Shown: positions 6,622-10,224 of the stretch, piece after piece
Layout of the letters: every line of letters starts with the position of its first letter
Numbering within the stretch: the first letter of the stretch is position 1
Assembly: GCF_901873365.1 (NCBI RefSeq)
Contig: NZ_CABFLM010000083.1
Location: forward strand, 1-10,224
DNA length: 10,224 nt
Source of the DNA: an uncultured Aggregatibacter sp.
GTDB taxonomy: Bacteria > Pseudomonadota > Gammaproteobacteria > Enterobacterales > Pasteurellaceae
Reading direction: 5' to 3'
Notes under the pieces: generated by a model
The model's input: only the letters and a program-made list of their open reading frames with translations
Database searches by the model: none
Told to the model about the DNA's origin: nothing
Position numbers and translations under genes: made by a program

Positions 6622-7445
6622 CAATAATTCCCCCAATCTGATACATCCGGTATAATATCACTGAATAAGTATCTAGGTTTAGATGGTGAAGATGCCCAAG
6701 GTTGTATTGGCAGCAACTGCTCACACAATAACCCCGCAACCATCCTGTGGTTTCCTTCAACGATCAGCATACCGTCCATATATACTGGAGGTGCAATACT
6801 GCCAGCCTCAATCATTGCTGTATATCGAGCCATAGCAGGAACTGAAACACTTCTTTGATTTGTCTGATAAGAGGTATTTGCTACTACCTTTTTAATATTT
6901 TCAACTGTAGCTTCCTGACATTTTTTCCTTTTTTCACAATTAGTTGTTGGAGTAGCAGATTCACTTATTGATGATGGCATAGAGATATCGTCATCATTTG
7001 CTGTAATTATTGTGGCTGCTGTAGCACCTCCAAACATTAGTAGTAATAATTCATAAGCACCAATCGCTACAGGATTCCAACCTAATGGATCTATATATTT
7101 CTGAGCATTATCCGCAAACCGATAAAGATTCATTCCCCCGGCCAACCCTATCGGGTCTTGTTGGGTAAAGCGCCCGATATGCGGGTCGTAGTAGCGGAAG
7201 AAGTTGTAATGCAAACCCGTTTCTTGGTCGAAGTACTGGTTCTGCAGGTGGAACGGTTGGTGCGTGGTCCGTTGGGCGTGGCGGTTGCTGTTGTGAATAA
7301 GTTGTTCCCACGCGTCATAACGCCCTTTCCAGAGGAGTTTGCCTTGGCTATCGGTCATTTCTCTAGGCACGCCGATTTGGTCGCAGTAACTGCCATAGGG
7401 TATTAAACTGCGCATTAGGATGTTGTTGCAACTGTAACAACCCAC
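6621..7445 (-). CDS. RHS-B: RHS fragment with ParB/sulfiredoxin-like toxin tip
   Basis: C-terminal RHS cassette, 274 residues if read from a GTG at 7445. Only residues from about 21 (CDQIGVPREM, position 7385) are RHS; the first 20 are an out-of-frame reading of the vgrG fragment, so the real start is unclear and the gene is 5'-truncated. RHS core runs to about residue 118, with RYYDPHIGRFTQQDPIGLAGG and DPLG at 119-122. A hydrophobic helix follows (129-147). The tip (about 165-274) includes IEAGSIAPPVYMDGMLIVEG and GNHRMVAG (231-238): the pattern APPxxxxDG...VxxGNHRxxAG matches ParB/sulfiredoxin-fold domains, known as nuclease-type tips in polymorphic toxins. The activity (possibly DNA cleavage) is inferred. 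The stop overlaps the start of the pentapeptide-repeat gene. Confidence 0.75.
   Translation of the reverse strand: MGCYSCNNILMRSLIPYGSYCDQIGVPREMTDSQGKLLWKGRYDAWEQLIHNSNRHAQRTTHQPFHLQNQYFDQETGLHYNFFRYYDPHIGRFTQQDPIGLAGGMNLYRFADNAQKYIDPLGWNPVAIGAYELLLLMFGGATAATIITANDDDISMPSSISESATPTTNCEKRKKCQEATVENIKKVVANTSYQTNQRSVSVPAMARYTAMIEAGSIAPPVYMDGMLIVEGNHRMVAGLLCEQLLPIQPWASSPSKPRYLFSDIIPDVSDWGNY
7116..7387 (-). repeat. RHS core direct repeat, copy B
   Basis: Partner of 5479-5750, 1637 nt away in the same orientation. Its 5' edge (coding sense) coincides with the junction to the vgrG fragment at about 7387. A 34-nt part (7175-7208, encoding the YNFFRYYDPHI region) is identical to 9865-9898 in RHS-C. 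Confidence 0.85.
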
Positions 7446-8022
7446 CGGCCATTAAGCACGGACTATTGCTCTTGCCCCGCCCGCTATGGGCATCACTGCG
7501 TAGACTGTCTAAACGATATTGCGTGTACTGCTTACCCCGCCCGTCTTTAAAGCGTCCCGGGAAATCATAATGCTCATAAGTAGCCCGTTGAGCCTCCACA
7601 TCTTTGGCCTCGGCATGAAACATCGTCTCCCACAACGGTTTCTTAAACGTATAGTCCTTTAACACCGCATGCGAAACCCGCATCCGCTCATTATGGGCAA
7701 AGGCATTGACCGTGTCTTCCTGTAATTGGGCATTGTGGTTCAAGCTATAAGGCAATATCTCATTATTTAAAGACTCGGCATCATCACTTAAAACTAACAC
7801 GCTGTTTTCATCAAAATAATAGAAAATGCCTTCCTCGGCGGTTAATCGATTAAAGAAATTCAAATCGGTTTCGCGGTATTGTACGCAAAACTCCCGGGCC
7901 GGGTGGCTATCACGCAGGACAAAGCGATAGTCCATCACTTTGTTATCAGAGAGTAGGGTGGTGAGAATGCTTTGTATGTCTTTTTGTTGGAAGAGGCGAG
8001 AATGATGTTTAATGGCTGACAT
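7363..8022 (-). pseudogene. vgrG: vgrG (tssI) fragment, gp27-like domain only
   Basis: Partial VgrG, the spike protein at the tip of the type VI secretion needle. It reads 219 residues starting MSAIKHHSRLFQQKDIQSIL, with the VgrG hallmarks FCVQYRETDLNFFNRLTAEE, GIFYYFDE, HYDFPGRFKDG and GKSNSPCLMAGGLLQLQQHPNA. This is the latter part of the phage gp27-like N-terminal domain. About the first 100 residues, the gp5/beta-helix and any C-terminal extension of a normal 600-800 residue VgrG are absent. After LWQLL (about residue 209) the frame runs into RHS DNA out of frame and stops at 7363. No ribosome binding site is evident. It cannot form a working spike and is probably a recombination scar. 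Confidence 0.85.
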
Positions 8023-8040
8023 AGCACGTATTATTAGTAA

Positions 8041-8049
8041 AAGTGCGGT
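8041..8049 (+). repeat. DNA uptake signal sequence (left arm of inverted pair)
   Basis: AAAAGTGCGGTCGTTTTTT, with the T-rich tail. It pairs with the inverted signal at 8093-8101. Confidence 0.9.
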
Positions 8050-8092
8050 CGTTTTTTAGAGTGTTTTTACGTAGAAAATGAATCGGAAACTG

Positions 8093-8101
8093 ACCGCACT
8101 T
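8093..8101 (-). repeat. DNA uptake signal sequence (right arm of inverted pair)
   Basis: ACCGCACTT, the inverted partner of 8041-8049, between the Sel1 gene and the vgrG fragment. Confidence 0.9.
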
Positions 8102-8117
8102 AATATTAGCCTTATTA

Positions 8118-9239
8118 CTATTTAGTTGGGACAAATCTATTTTCTTCTGCTTTCTTAAACCAATATTGACTCTTTTCTAAGTCTCTTGGAATATCTTTAG
8201 TGCCTTTACTATAAATTTGGGAAAGTGCATACATTGATACGATGACATTATTTTCATTTGCTGCCTTTAGAAACCATTTTAAAGCTTCTTTCTGATCTTT
8301 TTGAACAAATCGTCCATTAAAAAGCCAAGTTGCTAAATTATTTTGAGCCAATCCATGATCCATCTTAGCCGCTTTTAAGTACAATTCATAAGCTTTTTTA
8401 TCGTCACGTTGAAGGATTTTATCTCCCTCTGAGTACAATGTTCCCATGATAAAGAAAGCTTGAGGTTGATTTTGCTCCATAGATTTATTTAGCCAATATA
8501 GTGCTTTTTCTTTATTTATCGGGGTACCTATTCCCTCTGCATAATGTACTCCTAAATTTGCCTCGGCTAAGGAATTATCTAAATCGGCACCTTTTTGGCT
8601 CCATAAAAAAGCTTCTTCCGGACGATTTAAGAATTTATAAAACGCCCCTAAATTTGCCATCGCTAATGAGTCACCTTGTTTTGCAGCCTCGTGAGTTAAT
8701 GTTAGTGCTTTATCAATATCTCTTGGAACACCTAAGCCATAAAAATAAGCATAACCTAAACTGGTTTTAGCTCCATACCAGTCATCCATTTCTAAAGCTT
8801 TCTGGTAATAACTAATTCCCTTTTCTAAATTACGGGAAACACCAAATCCTTTTTGGTAATAACGTCCCAAATTATTTAAGGCAACAACAGAACCTTTTTT
8901 AGCTGCACGCTCGGATAGTTCAAAGGCTTTTTCCGGATTTTTATCTACAACGATGCCATTTTCATAAAAAAAACTTAATTCAGCTTCTGCGGCAGCCCAA
9001 CCGTTTTGGGATGCGAGATTAATCCAATAAAATGATTTTTTAAGATCTTTATCGACATTAACTCCATCTCGATATCGAAGCCCTAAAATAAATTGACTCT
9101 GTACATTCCCATCTTTAGCACAAATTTCAAGAATGGCTATTTCTACTGCATTATCATTGTTGGTACATGGTATGTTGTCTGGATTACTAACTGCTAACTT
9201 GCTGAAGAGTAATACTAAGCAGATTAATAAATGTTTCAT
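8118..9239 (-). CDS. Exported Sel1-repeat protein, candidate immunity for RHS-C
   Basis: 373-residue protein with an N-terminal signal peptide (MKHLLICLVLLFSKLAVS, cleavage near residue 18) and no lipobox, so probably periplasmic. From about residue 37 to the end it consists of roughly nine Sel1-like (SLR) repeats, each about 36 residues with the pattern A...LG..Y..G.GV..D..KA..W...AA..G (for example NLGRYYQKGFGVSRNLEKG and LGVHYAEGIGTPINKEKA). SLR repeats form alpha-solenoids that bind proteins. The start at 9239 is chosen because the signal peptide begins there and GGAG sits 7 nt upstream; the longer reading from 9284 overlaps RHS-C. The gene starts 17 nt after the RHS-C stop, the immunity-gene position. 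Exported SLR proteins are known as immunity partners of some type VI effectors; that role here is inferred. Confidence 0.85.
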   Translation of the reverse strand: MKHLLICLVLLFSKLAVSNPDNIPCTNNDNAVEIAILEICAKDGNVQSQFILGLRYRDGVNVDKDLKKSFYWINLASQNGWAAAEAELSFFYENGIVVDKNPEKAFELSERAAKKGSVVALNNLGRYYQKGFGVSRNLEKGISYYQKALEMDDWYGAKTSLGYAYFYGLGVPRDIDKALTLTHEAAKQGDSLAMANLGAFYKFLNRPEEAFLWSQKGADLDNSLAEANLGVHYAEGIGTPINKEKALYWLNKSMEQNQPQAFFIMGTLYSEGDKILQRDDKKAYELYLKAAKMDHGLAQNNLATWLFNGRFVQKDQKEALKWFLKAANENNVIVSMYALSQIYSKGTKDIPRDLEKSQYWFKKAEENRFVPTK

Positions 9240-9256
9240 AATTATCTCCATAAGTT

Positions 9257-10075
9257 TTATATGCATTTTGTTATTTGCATACATTGTTTTACACTTGCTC
9301 CATATTTGGAACCTGCTCCTATACCGCCACCAAAAGATTTACCTCCTGTTGTAGGATCTACACATGCAGATATTGAGCCCCCTATACCGCCAGTAGCAGT
9401 TGCAGATGCACAATTTGAATATGAAATTCCAGATTTCATTGATGAATCGGAATATATAGCCTGTACACCCACTTTTGAGCCACCGTCAACTCCTATACCT
9501 TGGCACATTGTGATGTAACCACAAAAATCAGGAGTCCATTTTCCTTTGGTTTTAGAAAAAGCGATTCCTGAAGAAAAATCAACGGATTGAGCAGCTGCTA
9601 CATCAGCTGATACTTCTGTAGATAGAGAAAAATTAGAGTCTAAATATGCATCTGATACAGGTTTTTCAATCGCTTGTTTAGCCGCCTCTTTCACTATGTC
9701 ATCAGCTTGTGATTTCATCGCCATTCCCTTTAACACATCCGAAGTTCCAAACGGACAAGTTGCCGCAAGTCCCATTGGGTCAATGATGGTTTGTGTATTT
9801 AGGGCGAATTGATAGGGATTACTTCCTCCCAATAATCCAATCGGATCCAACTGCGTAAACTGCTCGATATGCGGGTCGTAGTAGCGGAAGAAGTTGTAGT
9901 GCAAGCCCGTTTCTTCATCAATATATTGATTCTATAATCCAAATGATTGATGGGCGTTTAGTGGGAGTTTATAGGTGCAACCGAGCACACGCCCCCGGGT
10001 ATCATAATGCCCAGCCCAAATCACTTTGCCTTAGCTATCTGCCTAGCGAGTCGTAATCACATATCTACCACAATG
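9257..10075 (-). pseudogene. RHS-C: broken RHS core with intact Gly/Ser-rich tip
   Basis: RHS C-terminus whose core is interrupted by three in-frame stops: TAG 10043-10045, TAA 10031-10033 and TAG 9932-9934. The core still reads SHCGRYVITTR, ADS-stop-GKVIWAGHYD, NAHQSFGL-stop-NQYIDEETG, then LHYNFFRYYDPHIEQF and LDPIGLLGG. From 9931 to 9257 the frame is open. With TTG 9904 as residue 1, DPMGL (42-46) ends the core; residues 47-105 look helical and polar. The tail from about 105 to 215 is Gly/Ser/Ala-rich with repeated short beta-like strands and paired cysteines (FCGYITMC near 128-134, CASATATGGIGGSISAC, KQCMQITKC), resembling a beta-barrel or adhesin-like fold. I do not recognise a named toxin family. 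With no start signal before 9904, expression is doubtful. Confidence 0.7.
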
Positions 10076-10224
10076 ACTCGCGTTTCTTAATGCGCTTTGG
10101 GTATCGGATCAGGCCGGGAAAGTTGCGCTATCGTGGGGTTAGCTATTTTTTAAAAATTTTTTCATTGTCATTTTTGATATTAATAGGAATATATTTAAAA
10201 ATATAAAACCTAAAAGAATATAGT
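10076..10224. other. Window edge: decayed RHS DNA then AT-rich sequence
   Basis: On the minus strand the RHS-C frame can be followed about ten codons further (DTQSALRNA, to about 10105), then meets a TGA and loses any recognisable match. From about 10140 the sequence is strongly AT-rich with no gene I can support. The rest of the RHS core, if it ever existed here, is gone or lies outside the window. Confidence 0.4.

Larger units (their letters stand above)
8041..8101 (-). terminator. Hairpin of inverted uptake signals, possible terminator
   Basis: AAGTGCGGTC (8041-8050) and GACCGCACTT (8092-8101) are perfect 10-nt inverted repeats separated by 41 nt. Inverted uptake-signal pairs downstream of genes commonly serve as terminators in Pasteurellaceae. 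Read from the Sel1 gene (minus strand), the stem starts 16 nt after its stop and is followed by TTACTAATAATA, a weak T-tract. The loop is long, so efficiency is doubtful. Confidence 0.4.

Noticed and set aside
9240..9284. Upstream start of the Sel1-repeat protein (MYANNKMHIK...)
   Set aside because: It would bury the signal peptide and overlap RHS-C. The ATG at 9239 has GGAG at good spacing.
10090..10206. 38-aa plus-strand frame MRFGYRIRPGKLRYRG... with a hydrophobic end
   Set aside because: It has no ribosome binding site, its first part is antisense to decayed RHS DNA, and its tail reflects the AT-rich sequence.

Overview
The window looks like chromosomal DNA of a Pasteurellaceae species, most likely Aggregatibacter or Haemophilus. 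It carries seven copies of the Haemophilus-type DNA uptake core AAGTGCGGT, several with the usual T-rich tail, and an ssb/uvrA pair of gammaproteobacterial type. The genus is an inference; no rRNA or other decisive marker is present.

Layout. Positions 1-361 are AT-rich and hold the decayed N-terminus of an RND efflux transporter gene. Positions 369-3932 are conserved housekeeping DNA: ssb (minus strand, with its own terminator) and uvrA (plus strand), divergent around a 169-bp intergenic region with a LexA (SOS) box. Positions 3933-4680 hold no convincing gene. They contain a cluster of four REP-like palindromes, two of them inside a 47-bp tandem duplication, two uptake signals, and a possible gene remnant.

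Positions 4681-10100 are an accessory polymorphic-toxin region, all on the minus strand. In transcription order: a broken RHS C-terminus with a Gly/Ser-rich tip (RHS-C); an exported Sel1-repeat protein; a hairpin made of inverted uptake signals; a vgrG fragment reduced to part of its gp27-like domain; an RHS C-terminus with a ParB/sulfiredoxin-like tip (RHS-B), joined out of frame to the vgrG fragment; a pentapeptide-repeat protein overlapping the RHS-B stop; another RHS C-terminus with a small Cys/His-rich tip (RHS-A); and a 122-residue candidate immunity protein. There is no complete vgrG or rhs gene here. The array therefore reads as a store of displaced toxin-tip/immunity cassettes of the type VI secretion (T6SS) RHS class, each keeping a short stretch of shared RHS core. 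That core could allow recombination with a full-length rhs gene elsewhere, and natural transformation could move it.

The three tip domains are unrelated to each other and each is followed directly by a different small gene, which is the main reason for calling those genes immunity candidates. All toxin activities are inferences from sequence; only the RHS core, VgrG, Sel1, pentapeptide, SSB and UvrA assignments are firm.
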